Shown: positions 12,166 to 22,571 of the stretch, piece by piece
Layout: each line of letters opens with the position of its first letter
How positions within the stretch are numbered: position 1 is the stretch's first letter
Assembly (NCBI GenBank): GCA_002778195.1
Contig: PCDI01000017.1
Span: 712,478 to 776,477 of the forward strand
From: Raffaelea ambrosiae
Taxonomy: Eukaryota; Ascomycota; Sordariomycetes; Ophiostomatales; Ophiostomataceae
Length of the DNA: 64,000 nucleotides
Direction of reading: 5' to 3'
Notes under the pieces: generated by a model
Databases searched by the model: none
Told to the model about the DNA's origin: nothing
The model's input: the letters and a program-made list of their open reading frames with translations, nothing else
Position numbers and translations under genes: made by a program

Positions 12166-13274
12166 CGTGTCGGAAGAGGCGGGGAGGAGGGAAAGGAGAT
12201 GTGAGAAAGAAAAAAAAATTGAGGGGAGATGGGAATTGATTTTCCAGGGACGGTGTGGTGTGGTTTGGTCGTCGATGGGTTGTATCGTGTGGTTTTCGAC
12301 CGAATCGATTTGAGGAAGAGAATGGCGGCGGGATGGGAAAAACGAGTTTCGGGGCGGGAAAAAAAAAATACACCCGCCAGAAAGGGAGTTGTAGGGAAAA
12401 GCAGGGAAAAACGAGGGAAAAACGGGGCTAGTCAACTACGGTTTGGAGCACTGCGTATTGACTAGTTGGAGCTTGTGTTTTTTTTCCCTCATTGGGTGTG
12501 GGTAGCTCCCTCCTCCAGCTTGTTCCCTTTTGCGCGGCTGGTCCGGCTATAAGGCAACGTGATTGGTCACGTGCAGCTCCCTGATATCAGATATCAACTG
12601 CCCGTCCAACCAAGCCTCACCGCTCGAGAACGTACAACACAGCAATTCATGCCCAAACTTAACTTTTTTTTTTCGAATTTGCTGGGACATCATTGGCTTC
12701 TAACAATCCTTGTATTTCTTTTCTTATCTTTTGCGTCGCTTAGCACAGGGATTACCTGGAGGTTTCACAGAGGGCGGTGACGCCTGATCACAGATAGAAT
12801 GCGAGCACGAATTAGCTTTAAGAAAAAGGCCGTGAGCGTGTGCGTGTGTGTGTATGTCTTGGGGAAATGTAGAGCTATCTATGCCTGTGTCGACGCGCAA
12901 AAGCCCATGCGGTGTGTATTTGACCCCTTTCCTGAGATCCCGAGTCGCCAAAACCCAGCCATGAAGGCGAAAAGTCGAAAGAATGGGGAAAAAAAACAAG
13001 GGAAAAAAAAAGCACATATGTCCAATTTTTTGTCTCAAGCAACGCGTTCACATCAAATATTGTCCCCGAGGAACCGCGGCAAAGGAAATACGCCGTGCAA
13101 AAGAAGAAAACAAGAAAACAAGAGAAGAAGAGGGGAAAGGGGGAAAAGGAAAAAAAAAGTTGGTCGTGTCATGTCTGCTCTATCATCTGTATCATTCGGC
13201 ACTCTCGCCCAAATTCTGTTTTGTCTCGTTTTTCTCGAGTCGTTGATATAGGTATTTACCCCCTTCCATTCGTT
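12166..13274. other. Promoter side of ATP14 and 3' side of the b561 gene
   Basis: No coding region is supported. It holds the CCAAT/E-box pair and A-rich purine tracts near 12980-13160. Confidence 0.6.
12562..12573 (-). promoter_or_regulatory. CCAAT box next to CACGTG E-box, ATP14 promoter
   Basis: Read on the minus strand, CACGTGACCAAT sits about 400 bases upstream of the ATP14 start. CCAAT is the core site of the Hap2/3/5 complex, which drives respiratory genes; CACGTG is the site of Cbf1-type bHLH factors. The adjacency is seen in the sequence; binding is inferred. Confidence 0.5.
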
Positions 13275-14849
13275 TTAGTCGTACCGCCATTCAGTGCGGT
13301 ACCCGGTCCCAGTCTGCTGCATCGGCGGTGACGATTGTGACGACGATGATGTGTAGCCATTGCTGTTGCTGCGGGCCCTGTGCTTCTGTTGCCGCTGGGA
13401 CCTGCTGCGGCTCGGGTTCCGCCGCGGCGGCGGGTAGGTATGGAAGCCCGGGTCCACAGCGGCAGCGTGGCCGCCCGTGCTGTTCCTGTTGCGGACCACA
13501 CCACCACGGGGTGCGTTCTTGGTTGTGGCTGCCGCTGCCGCCGCACCACGCCGGTCGGCCAGCCAGCACGATCCCGCCACTTTGGCGGCCACGTAGACCA
13601 AGAAGAGCACGGCCGCGCCGACGGCATAGCCGATCTTGGCATTGCGCGACTCGGCGGACAGCTTGAGGCCCAGGCCGCCGTTCACGATCCCCAGCACCAT
13701 GAGGACGCGGCCGAACCAGATGTGGACGTGGCTCACGATGCCGCGCGACTGGTGGCGCACATAGTGCCGGTGGTGCATGTAGCCGAGCCCGGGCTGGATG
13801 CCCATGGCCGCGACAACAACAGTGCCGAGCGCGGTGTGGGTGAGTGCCGGGCCCAGATAGAGCTCGTGCCGCTGGTTGGCGGCCACCACGCCGAGAGCGA
13901 AGCCGGCCCACATCAGCAGGTACGAAACACCCTGCCAGGCGCCGTGGAGGGCCCAGTGGCCGACCAGTGGCATCAGCGCCGAGCCGAGCGGGTACAGCGC
14001 CGCCATGACGATGCACATCACAACCGCATGGGCCACCAGGATGGTATGGCTGGGCTTGGCGGAGGAGCCTCCACTGGAAGGGGCGCCGCCGCCGCCGGCG
14101 TCGCCGGCGCCACTGGTGCTGTTGCCAGAGCTGCCGCTGCCGCTGCCGCTGCCGCTGTCGGTGAATGGGTTGCTGTCGCTGCCGATCGTGGCTTGGGTCA
14201 GATCGAGCGTGTACTGGTCGGTGTCGTCGTGCTGGGCCAGGTTGGCCGCCCGGTTGGTCGTGGCCAGCGAGCTGCCCTCCTTCCAGGCGCCGATCCAGTT
14301 GGCGTCCGTGCTCGTGAGCGACAGCTGGCTGCCGCTGCTGCCCCACGACTCGCAGTCGCTGCACATGACGTTGGCGGTCATGACGCCGTTGGCGACGCCG
14401 CTGCCCGCCAAGAGCGACAGCTTGGCGGCGGTCGAGCTGGTGTCGAGCGTGGGCATGACGTGGTTCGTGCCGAGACGCGGCGAGAGCGTCACGTTGCCGC
14501 TGCCGTCCTGGTAGATGATAAACATGTTGGAGCCTGCCATCCGCGAGCCGGTGCCGAGGGCAACCCACGCATACGATGTTGGGGCGGTGATCTGGAAGTA
14601 GATGTTGCCGGCGCCGGAGCTGGCAGTGGTGTCGGGAACGCCGACGGCATAGCAGACGTCGGTGGCCCCGGACGGACAGTGGCTGACCGTGGCAGAGGCA
14701 CCAGTGGTTAGGGCTGTGAGAGGCGGGAGAGATGAAGTAGTATTAGCAAGATGTTTGTGTGAATTCCATGTCTTCTTGTTTGCACTCGTTTGTAGGAACA
14801 TACCGATGGCAACGGCAAAGGCCGCGAGAGGCTGCGATAGTGACCGCAT
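13275..14849 (-). CDS. Secreted/membrane DOMON (CDH-type cytochrome) plus cytochrome b561 protein
   Basis: Exons 14849-14804 and 14713-13275 are joined by a GTATGT...CACAG intron, giving 494 residues. A signal peptide (MRSLSQPLAAFAVAIGALTTG) leads into a DOMON/AA8-type cytochrome domain to about residue 200, with the motif MAGSNMFIIYQDGSGNVTLS that resembles the heme domain of cellobiose dehydrogenases. A Gly/Ser linker follows (about 205-240), then a cytochrome b561 membrane region of five or six helices (about 240-410) with His pairs in AHAVVM, LTHTALG and SHVHIWFGR as likely heme ligands. The tail is basic and Ser-rich. The domain order suggests transmembrane electron transfer, perhaps iron reduction or support of extracellular redox enzymes; the substrate is unknown. 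The 597-codon uninterrupted frame is an artefact of an open intron. Confidence 0.85.
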   Translation of the reverse strand: MRSLSQPLAAFAVAIGMFLQTSANKKTWNSHKHLANTTSSLPPLTALTTGASATVSHCPSGATDVCYAVGVPDTTASSGAGNIYFQITAPTSYAWVALGTGSRMAGSNMFIIYQDGSGNVTLSPRLGTNHVMPTLDTSSTAAKLSLLAGSGVANGVMTANVMCSDCESWGSSGSQLSLTSTDANWIGAWKEGSSLATTNRAANLAQHDDTDQYTLDLTQATIGSDSNPFTDSGSGSGSGSSGNSTSGAGDAGGGGAPSSGGSSAKPSHTILVAHAVVMCIVMAALYPLGSALMPLVGHWALHGAWQGVSYLLMWAGFALGVVAANQRHELYLGPALTHTALGTVVVAAMGIQPGLGYMHHRHYVRHQSRGIVSHVHIWFGRVLMVLGIVNGGLGLKLSAESRNAKIGYAVGAAVLFLVYVAAKVAGSCWLADRRGAAAAAATTKNAPRGGVVRNRNSTGGHAAAVDPGFHTYPPPRRNPSRSRSQRQQKHRARSNSNGYTSSSSQSSPPMQQTGTGYRTEWRYD

Positions 14850-17800
14850 TGTCTGTCTGTTGTTCTTGGTCTTGGAAGGGGTTTGCAAGGACCAAACAAA
14901 AGAAGCAAACGAATAGGATGAAAAAAAAAAACAAATACAGAAACAGAGGAACAAGAGACAAGAAACAAGAGAGGCCAAGTGATAGGGGGTGATGACTGTG
15001 AAATAGGTCTTCCTTTTTTGTTTCCACCTGTGCCAGCCAACAAGATGGGGCAAGTCAGACTTGTTCACACTTATAGACGCGATGTCAGGCTCTCTCTGCC
15101 GGTATGTATATCCCAGTGCACGTATGAGACCAGGTGTGGCGTACTATGTATAAGAGTGAGATTTAAGTCGACACGCAGGTCGGAAAGCCGTAGGGAGGGG
15201 GGCGGGGGGGTGGTAGGGGTGTGCGAGTAGAACAGCTGGTGACTTACGCGGTCGACAGGGTGTATAACGGCTGGTGTAAGTCGTGGGGGAGAAGGCTGGA
15301 GGTAGCAGCGCAATATTGCCAAGCCGAAGGTCCCCAACTAAACAGAAGAGGCTGTTACCAACCAAGCGCAACTGGCTGGTAGATGATAAGGATCATAATC
15401 AAAAACAGAGAGAAGAGAGGGAAAATATATACCCATGAAGGGGGGAAACAATAGAAGCTGGTGTCAAGCAAGGCAAGAGGGTTTAGTGACACAACTGCGT
15501 GCATCAAAGCACCGGGGGAGTGACACACAGGTAAAAACACTAAAAGACCAAAGGGGCCAACTCTACGAGACTAGCTGCGAACACAAGAAGTACGGAAACT
15601 GACGGAGTCATTAGATGCGGCGGGACACTCGGGGTATGTATGTGTCCACCTGGATGCACTCAACCGAAGCAGACGAGAGCATCCTCATCACGGGAAAAAG
15701 ACCAAAAAGAAAAGACTGGTCCTCCCGCACCAGGGGCCAGAGATAACCAACTCAAAACACGAGATAAAAAATCACGACCGAGTAAAACGAGCGAACATCA
15801 GACATGCACAAGAGATGTGCAACTCCGAGAGTCCGGGTGAGACCCGGGGCGCAAGGCTAAGAGGCTAAGCATGAAAGAAGAGAGGACCTCTCGGACTAGG
15901 AGATGGGGATGGTAGCAGCGGCAGCTGCAGGACGACATGACCCAAAACAATTACATGCTTAAGAGGAAGGGGCGTACGTAGATCCTCACCAAAAAAAAAA
16001 GGAACCGCTTCAAGGGAAGCGCCCGTGGCTTAGACCAGGGTCAGATCTGGCCTATCTCACGAGTTCTTGGCGTTCATAATTCTGATGCAGGGCCACGCGT
16101 CTTCTCGTCTTCTTTATTGGGGCCATTGACCAGGAGGGAATGGGTCAGTGAACCGGCTGGACGACAAAGAATTAGGTGATGATCTCTCCAAGGGTGGTTG
16201 AGAAAGGGGGGGTGTAATGTTCCTTGAGGACAGATAGAGATAGAGAGAGAGGCAACCGACAGAACAGCAGGCCACGGCCACCCAACTCGGCACATGAATT
16301 GGTCCATCGGGCACCGGGTAGACTGGTTGGTCCTTGTGGAGGGGAGGGTGTCAGACTGTAAGATAGAGCCTCAGGGACGAAACCCCCAAAGGGAGGAGTC
16401 CAAGTGGCTGATAAGCATATGCTATGTAACTAGTAAGTGCGTGTGTGTGTGAAAGGGACGAATGGGGCACAGCAGAAAACAAATCAGAGCATGTTCGAAC
16501 AAGAGACAGAAAACAGGACATGGGCGAGGAAGAACGCAGCCGAGGCCGAGCAGTTTCTGGGTGTGACCCGTCTGACGGCAGACCAGCAGGAAACAAAAAC
16601 AGCAATGTAGAAGAAACACACAAAACAGGAAATCGCCCTCCCTGAGCAGAGACTTTTCAGAGAGCCTGCAGGAACTCGGGCCAGGCTGGGCTGGCTGAAC
16701 AGGATGAACAGGGATGAATGCCGAGGCCGGCATGCTGTTCGTGAATGCAGCCAAGAGTGGCTGCTGGCAGGGCATACGTATACCGGGATGCAGATGGTGA
16801 CTCTGTGAAGAAAACATGGGGGGAGCAGGGCCAGCTCTGGATTCGGGAGTGGCACCTGGAGGCCGTTTGGCCGTTTCAGACGGCCTGGGGAGAGTGTGTG
16901 ATGAGAACCGTGGCAGGGATGTTGCTCAAGACAGCATCCAGTGGGAATACTACTCGTACAACGGTCTAGCCAAGGAAAGACCAATGCTCACATCGGTCAC
17001 TAAAGACGAGCGGAGTCGAGGCTTGGTGCACGGGACAAACGGGGACTCGACAGTCCATAGATACGCTGTGCTCAGACGGCAGGCCACGCGTTGCATGTCT
17101 GCCAAGAAACAACTGCACACCGCAAACAGCCACTGGTGAAAAGGCTGAAAGAAATAGCAGTGACTAGCTACATAATAGCAGAAAAGAAGGAGGCGTTTGG
17201 CGGCATTCCTTCCCCAGAAAAAAGTGCAAAGTCAATGCCAAGCACGAATCGATTTCCACATTTGGGAAAGGATGACCGTAGGGCCAACGAACGGGAGCGG
17301 ACGCATTTGCAAAAAAAAAGGGAAAAAAGGACCAGTCATTGGGGGCTGTGTTGTTGTCTTTGTTTGTCAGGGCTGACATTCTGCTTTGTGTTGTGCTGTG
17401 GCTACCTGGAGTTGTCTTGGCTCTTGCGTATCTTTGGACTGTTCTCTTTTTGTTTCTGGTCATTTCTCCTTTTTTTTTTGCTTTCCTCCCTAACTCTATA
17501 TTTTCTTTTTTTGGCCTGAGACGGCTCTCCGCCCAACTCGGGGTCGGGCCAACTGGGAGGAACAACTCCCAGTTGAAAAAAAAGAGAGACAAGTGAGATT
17601 CTGTCAGATTCACCAGAAGGACATGCAATGTTTCAGACAAGTTGTACCTGGCACTGAGGACACTGCCCGAGGGAAGGAGCCAGACGGGACGGAAGACATT
17701 CGTTGAGACACGAATCCCCTTCGCTCTTTCCCTCAAATAGAATTGCTTTATTTTTGCTCTTGCCTGGTCGTTCCTTCCAGTGTGACAGTTTGGGGTAGAA

Positions 17801-18108
17801 AAGATAGAGAGAGGGTGGATGAGTTAGTTATCTGCAGGTTGTGACTGGCTGGTCCGCAGAAGGAATGGCCAGCCAAGCCTGGACAACAGTGGGCTCGCAG
17901 TGGTCTTTTGTACGAGCACACCCCTGTCATCCTGGCACTGTCATCCTGGCAGGGAGGGACGCGTAGAGGCTCCACAAAATAACAACATAAACTCGTACTC
18001 GTCGTTAGACATAAATTTAAACATATAGTTAACCCATTGATTATTTGAACGCCCATTCTCGTACACCTGGGCATTTTTCTTCAGCCCACATCAGCCATCA
18101 CCACCACA
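14850..18108. other. Gene-poor stretch of about 3.3 kb
   Basis: No convincing coding frame on either strand. A donor-like CGCGTAAGTC on the minus strand near 15246-15255 could belong to a spliced leader of the b561 gene. Copies or variants of the dispersed CTAGTTACATAG motif occur at 16422-16433 and 17164-17178. A T-rich tract lies at about 17340-17520. Confidence 0.5.
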
Positions 18109-18822
18109 TTATGCCCACACTTGGTCTGCCAGATCTTGGAGCCCGTCCACGGTGATGCGCACATCACGCTCACCGCGGCTCCCGTCTGCAGGACGGAGGA
18201 AAAGGAGGTCAAACTCCAGAACCAATGCGCCACTGGCCACTGTATAGGAAGCCGGGACGCTGCCCGGAACCGGGGCGATCTCGATCTCTTGACGGAGGAT
18301 AGGATCAAGACCAGGAGTGCTGCGCGTTGCCGTAGCACCGGGTCGACCTCGCGGAGCCCCTTCCGTATACTTCTCAATGACAATCTTTTTTTCTGCCCCG
18401 ATCAGCTTGACCAAGAGGACGATGTTCACAGCATGCTCGGACGCCGAAAACCACCAGCGCATGGTGCGCCTCAAACTCCCCAGCGACTGGCTGTAGCCAG
18501 CTTCCATCACCAGTGTGGGCCACCCAGCGCCGTCGCGGGCGTCTCGTGGGAGCCCGCAAGAGTCGCCTTCGCCCTCGTCCTTCCCGCCATCGCGCTTGTA
18601 GGTGGTCGACCCGCGCTCTCTCCAGGCTTTGCGAGGCAGGCCCATCGATGTCATGTCGTCTCTCATGTAGAGGTAGAGTGTTCGATGTGCCTCTTCGTGC
18701 GGACTAGAGGGGGCGGTGATGTACAGGGTCTTCTCCGCGGCCCTGTAATGAAATTTGAGTCCGGGTAACAGCTTGCTGCGTTCCTCGCTGAGCTTGGAGT
18801 AGTGCACAGGCGATACGTCTGT
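18109..18822 (-). CDS. Fungal Uma2-like (PD-(D/E)XK-type) protein, 5' end unresolved
   Basis: The frame runs 237 residues from an acceptor (GGCTAG, exon start 18822) to TAA. It resembles a large family of fungal hypothetical proteins distantly related to Uma2/restriction-endonuclease-like folds: YSKLSEERSKLLPG near the start, PHEEAHRTL, then GDSCGLP and GWPTLVMEAGYSQSL followed by RRTMRWWFSAS. The usual family start (20-30 residues before YSKLSEER) is missing. An in-frame TAG lies at the acceptor itself, and splicing to the GTACGT donor near 18914 brings another in-frame stop. There is no in-frame ATG before the middle of the domain. Either a distant first exon exists or the gene has lost its start. 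Function of the family is unknown. Confidence 0.6.
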   Translation of the reverse strand, partial: TDVSPVHYSKLSEERSKLLPGLKFHYRAAEKTLYITAPSSPHEEAHRTLYLYMRDDMTSMGLPRKAWRERGSTTYKRDGGKDEGEGDSCGLPRDARDGAGWPTLVMEAGYSQSLGSLRRTMRWWFSASEHAVNIVLLVKLIGAEKKIVIEKYTEGAPRGRPGATATRSTPGLDPILRQEIEIAPVPGSVPASYTVASGALVLEFDLLFLRPADGSRGERDVRITVDGLQDLADQVWA

Positions 18823-20288
18823 CTAGCCAGAACCAGGGGTGGAAAACAAACGTCAACACTTGTGAGCAGGGGCGGTTGGGATGATCACGTCGGCCTATGA
18901 GCAAAGAGCAACGTACCCTCTACAACAATGAAGTCGCCCGCGAGAGCTCGAAGCTCTGCTGACAGCGCTTCTCTGCTCGAAAAATGGACACGCGTGTCCT
19001 CTGTCGGTGACATATTCGGGGTTTTGTGTGTGTGTGTGTGTGTGTGTGTGCTGAGGCAGACTCTGGTGAGCCGACAGGCGTTGTCGATCGTGAATCGCGA
19101 GCAACTTCCATCGCGTTAGAATAAAGATGGTGATGGTTTGAAGAGAAACAACTTTGATGAAGAAAGGCTGGTTCGATGTTAGGTCGAGTGGGAAAATTCA
19201 TACCGTCAAGTTAGGCACCAGTCGCAATCGGTGAAACAAGAAGTGGCGGGCAACTCATGTAACACAAGGCCGCAGACTCTGACCCGCCTGGCCAAAGCAA
19301 AGACCAGATGAGGCATCGAAGAAGAGAACTTGCCCTGAACGGGAGCCTGATCTTCCGTTACCCGGGTCCAACGAACACAGTCAAGCAAACATCACAGTAG
19401 ACGGACAGTGAATGCATGTCCACACAGTAACCCAGTCTGACGGTGGCCTTACGTAACCAGACACAAGGGATAGCTGGGTTTGTAACATCTGCAAGTCGGA
19501 TTAGACGCTCGTCATCCCCCCACACTACGGCCGATCTCCAGGCAAGATCCCGAGCAGCTCCCAAGGCAGCGTCCTGCTGCGCAGCAATGCAAATTAGTGA
19601 TTTGGGGGAACCACTTACACGCCATCAGGCACAGCCCAAGCCGCGGAGCAATTGACGGCCCGCCTGGCTGGGACGAAGTGAGCCTGGAATGCAACGAAAT
19701 GTTGCCTTGGGTGGCACACACACGCACATACAATGATACACACAGAGAGGATTAACCCCGGATTTTGCCTGAATAGACTTGCCTCATTCTCTCTCTCCCT
19801 ATCTCTAGTCTAGTCTTTGTCTCTGATCTAGAGATTGAAGTCTTTTCTGGAATCTCGTAAACGAAAACTGTAGTTATGCCGGCTAGTGTATGCAAAGAAT
19901 CATATGAAAGAATAACGACACAAGCAAAGAAAACGGAGTGTATGCAAATCGTCAAATGAAGAATAAACAACAGAGGCAAAGAAAAATACGAAACAAAGAC
20001 ACAAAACAACGCCCAGCATCCAAACATCCAAACATCCAGACATCCCGACATCTATACCCCCCCCCCTAATCTATGATTTCAGGTTCCCAACAAAAGACTT
20101 AAACAAGAAAATGAATTGCACCCAAATAGGAAGGTTGGTTCGTGCTTCCCTTTCTCTTTCTCTCTTCCCCACGTCCCTCGCACAAATCTCCCAGACCAGA
20201 AATCGTCATCGGGCCGCTGCGCCTCGCTCTCTCCCGCCCCCCAACAAGAGACACGGCAATTCTCTCACACTCCCCTGCCCCCGAGGAT
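18823..20288. other. Intergenic region upstream of the Uma2-like gene
   Basis: No complete gene is supported. A (TG)n run lies at 19024-19050. A possible minus-strand intron (donor near 18914, acceptor 18824-18823) may join an unrecognised first exon to the Uma2-like frame. Confidence 0.45.
19024..19050. repeat. (TG)n microsatellite
   Basis: About 13 uninterrupted TG units in intergenic DNA upstream of the Uma2-like frame. Confidence 0.9.
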
Positions 20289-22571
20289 TCACGCCATCAT
20301 CGGAAAGTTGCTGTCGTTCAGCACACTCGTGCTCGCCACAAAACTGAACCCGCCAAATGGATCATCCTTGAAGCTGCTGCTGCTGCCGCCCGCGCCGTCC
20401 GCGCCAGTGCCTCGTCGGCCGCGCACAGCCACAGGGCTCCGCGCACCGCCGCCCCGGCTGCCGCGGCGGCCGCTGCCTTCCATGGCCTTGGATCCTGTTG
20501 CTGTTGATGTCGTTGCTGCTGCTGAGGCTGCGGCTGCGGCTGCGGCTGCCGGCGACAAGGGCGAAATCACCGGGCTCAGGGCCAGCTCGGTGAACTCGGG
20601 CGCAAAGTTCTCCGCCAGCTCCGGATCCGTAATGACCGGCTGGATGGGCGGCTCGAGCTGTCGGGCCTCCAGCCGCTCCCAGTTGACGCGGCGGAAGAAG
20701 CGGTGGGACTTGATGGTGGCGAGGTCCTTGGGCATGTGGGCGCCGAGGCGCTTGCGGGGGTCCTTGCGCAGGAGGCGCGTCAGCAGGTCCTTGGCGTCGG
20801 GCGTGAGAAAGTACGGCAGGACCAGCTTCTGCTTGACAATGTTGTCCTGGATCTTGGCATTGTTGCGGCCCCGGAACGGCGGGTGGCCCGTCAGCAGGTC
20901 GTAGCCCAGCGCGCCAAACGACCACCAGTCGACGGCGCGGCCGTACCGCTTGCCCAGCACCACCTCGGGCGCCATGTACTCGACCGTGCCCAGCATCGAG
21001 TGGCAGCAGCTGGCGTCGTCGCTGTCCTCGCCGTTTTTGTTGTTGGCGGCATCGTTGTTGTTGCCGCAGCCCGGCAGAGCCACCTTGGACAGGCCAAAAT
21101 CGGTCAGCAGCAGGTGGCCCTCGGCGTCCAGCAGACAGTTTTCCGGCTTCAGGTCGCGGTACACCACGCCGAGCGTGTCGTGCAGGTGCGACAGCGCCAG
21201 CACCATCTCGGCCATGTAAAAGGCGGCGGTGGGCTCGCTGAACATGCGCTCGGCGCTCAGGTGGGTAAACAGCTCGCCGCCCTGGCCGTACTCGAGGATG
21301 AGGTACAGCTTCTCGCGGTCCTGGAAGGCGTAGTAGAGCTTGACCACAAACGGGTGCCGGTTGACCGACTCCAGGATCTGGCGCTCCGTCTTGGTCTGCT
21401 CCACCAGCTTCTTATGCACGACCAGCGACGCCTTCTTGAACTGCTTCTGCGCGTACAGCCGGCCCGTCGAGTGCTGCTTCACCAGCAGCACCGTGCCGTA
21501 CGAGCCCTTGCCCAGGCACCGCAGCGGCTCAAAGTCGTCGGCCGTCATTTTCTTGTGCGGTGGGTTGTTGTTGTTGCTGTTGTTTTTGCTGCTGTTGGCG
21601 GTGGTGCCAGTGCCAGTGGTCCCCGTCGCTGCCGTCGCAGTGTTGTCGTCGTCGTTGGCAGTGGTTTCCTCCAGCGGAGTAGTTTCAGCAACATCCACAA
21701 CACCAGCAGCAACAGCACTGGCGGCCACGTCCTCCACCCGCTCCGCACTGTCTTTGTACTCGGCCGTCTTCTCGTCTTCCATGTCGAAGGTGTCGGGAAC
21801 ACCTGCCGTTTCCGCTGCCGCGTCTGCCTTCGTCCGGTCCAGGTCCATGTCTCCACAGACCAGGCCGTCCTCGATCGTCCAGCGCACGTTCTCCCGCACG
21901 ACGCTGTCGCTGACAAAGTCGTTCTCGAGGTTGATGATGTAGCGCGTCGAGCCGTTGCGAAGCGTCGTGCCGGGGCCGCCCTCGTCGGCGCTCGTGTTGC
22001 TCGAGATTTCGTGGCTGTTGCTGCGGCTGCTGCCCGTGTTGAGGCGGCTCGTGGAAGACGAGTCGTCGTTCTGGCTGTCGGAGCTCTTGTGGTAGGGCGT
22101 CGTCTTCGTCGCAGCAGCAGCAGCAGCAGCAGACCCCCGCTGCTTCTTCTTATCCGAAGACAGCGGAGAGGCCATGCGCATGGTCCGGCTGAGGGCCGCC
22201 TCGGTCTGGTTGGTCACGATCGGCTTCGGGCGCGGCTTCGAGATCGGAATCGGGATCGGAATCGGAGCCGGCGAGCTGGCCCGCGACGACGCCGCCGACG
22301 TGTCCAGGCTGAGCGAGTCGACCTGCATGCGCAGCTTGGCAATACCACTCACAGCCGGCGATCCGGCCGGGCGCAGCACAGGGCTGCAGTTGGCGCTGAC
22401 CACGTCGTCGAGCACGGGCATGCGCTTCTTGCGGTTGCGCCGTGCCGAGACGCTGCCTCCGCTGCCGTTGACGCTGCTGGTGACGCCGTAGTCGCTGTCC
22501 TCGTCGCCCGAGGTCACCGGCGTGCCGTGGAAGCCGCGCACGGTCGTCAGAGCGTGAGGTGGAGCATCCAT
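20289..22571 (-). CDS. Psk1-type S6 kinase (AGC family)
   Basis: A single exon of 760 residues. Residues 1-340 are low complexity with Ser-, Ala- and Asn-rich runs. The kinase domain covers about 342-620: glycine loop GKGSYGTVLLV, AQKQFKK with the ATP-binding Lys, VVYRDLKPENCLL, and DFGLSK. An insertion of about 25 residues (Asn/Asp-rich) precedes GTVEYMAPEVV in the activation segment. The domain ends with a C-tail carrying turn motif LSPVISPLSP and hydrophobic motif FGGFSF. These features place it with Schizosaccharomyces Psk1 and S6K-like kinases that respond to TORC1. Start chosen at the first ATG of the frame. It lies about 11 kb from SCH9, the other S6K-like gene of the window. Confidence 0.85.
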   Translation of the reverse strand: MDAPPHALTTVRGFHGTPVTSGDEDSDYGVTSSVNGSGGSVSARRNRKKRMPVLDDVVSANCSPVLRPAGSPAVSGIAKLRMQVDSLSLDTSAASSRASSPAPIPIPIPISKPRPKPIVTNQTEAALSRTMRMASPLSSDKKKQRGSAAAAAAATKTTPYHKSSDSQNDDSSSTSRLNTGSSRSNSHEISSNTSADEGGPGTTLRNGSTRYIINLENDFVSDSVVRENVRWTIEDGLVCGDMDLDRTKADAAAETAGVPDTFDMEDEKTAEYKDSAERVEDVAASAVAAGVVDVAETTPLEETTANDDDNTATAATGTTGTGTTANSSKNNSNNNNPPHKKMTADDFEPLRCLGKGSYGTVLLVKQHSTGRLYAQKQFKKASLVVHKKLVEQTKTERQILESVNRHPFVVKLYYAFQDREKLYLILEYGQGGELFTHLSAERMFSEPTAAFYMAEMVLALSHLHDTLGVVYRDLKPENCLLDAEGHLLLTDFGLSKVALPGCGNNNDAANNKNGEDSDDASCCHSMLGTVEYMAPEVVLGKRYGRAVDWWSFGALGYDLLTGHPPFRGRNNAKIQDNIVKQKLVLPYFLTPDAKDLLTRLLRKDPRKRLGAHMPKDLATIKSHRFFRRVNWERLEARQLEPPIQPVITDPELAENFAPEFTELALSPVISPLSPAAAAAAAASAAATTSTATGSKAMEGSGRRGSRGGGARSPVAVRGRRGTGADGAGGSSSSFKDDPFGGFSFVASTSVLNDSNFPMMA

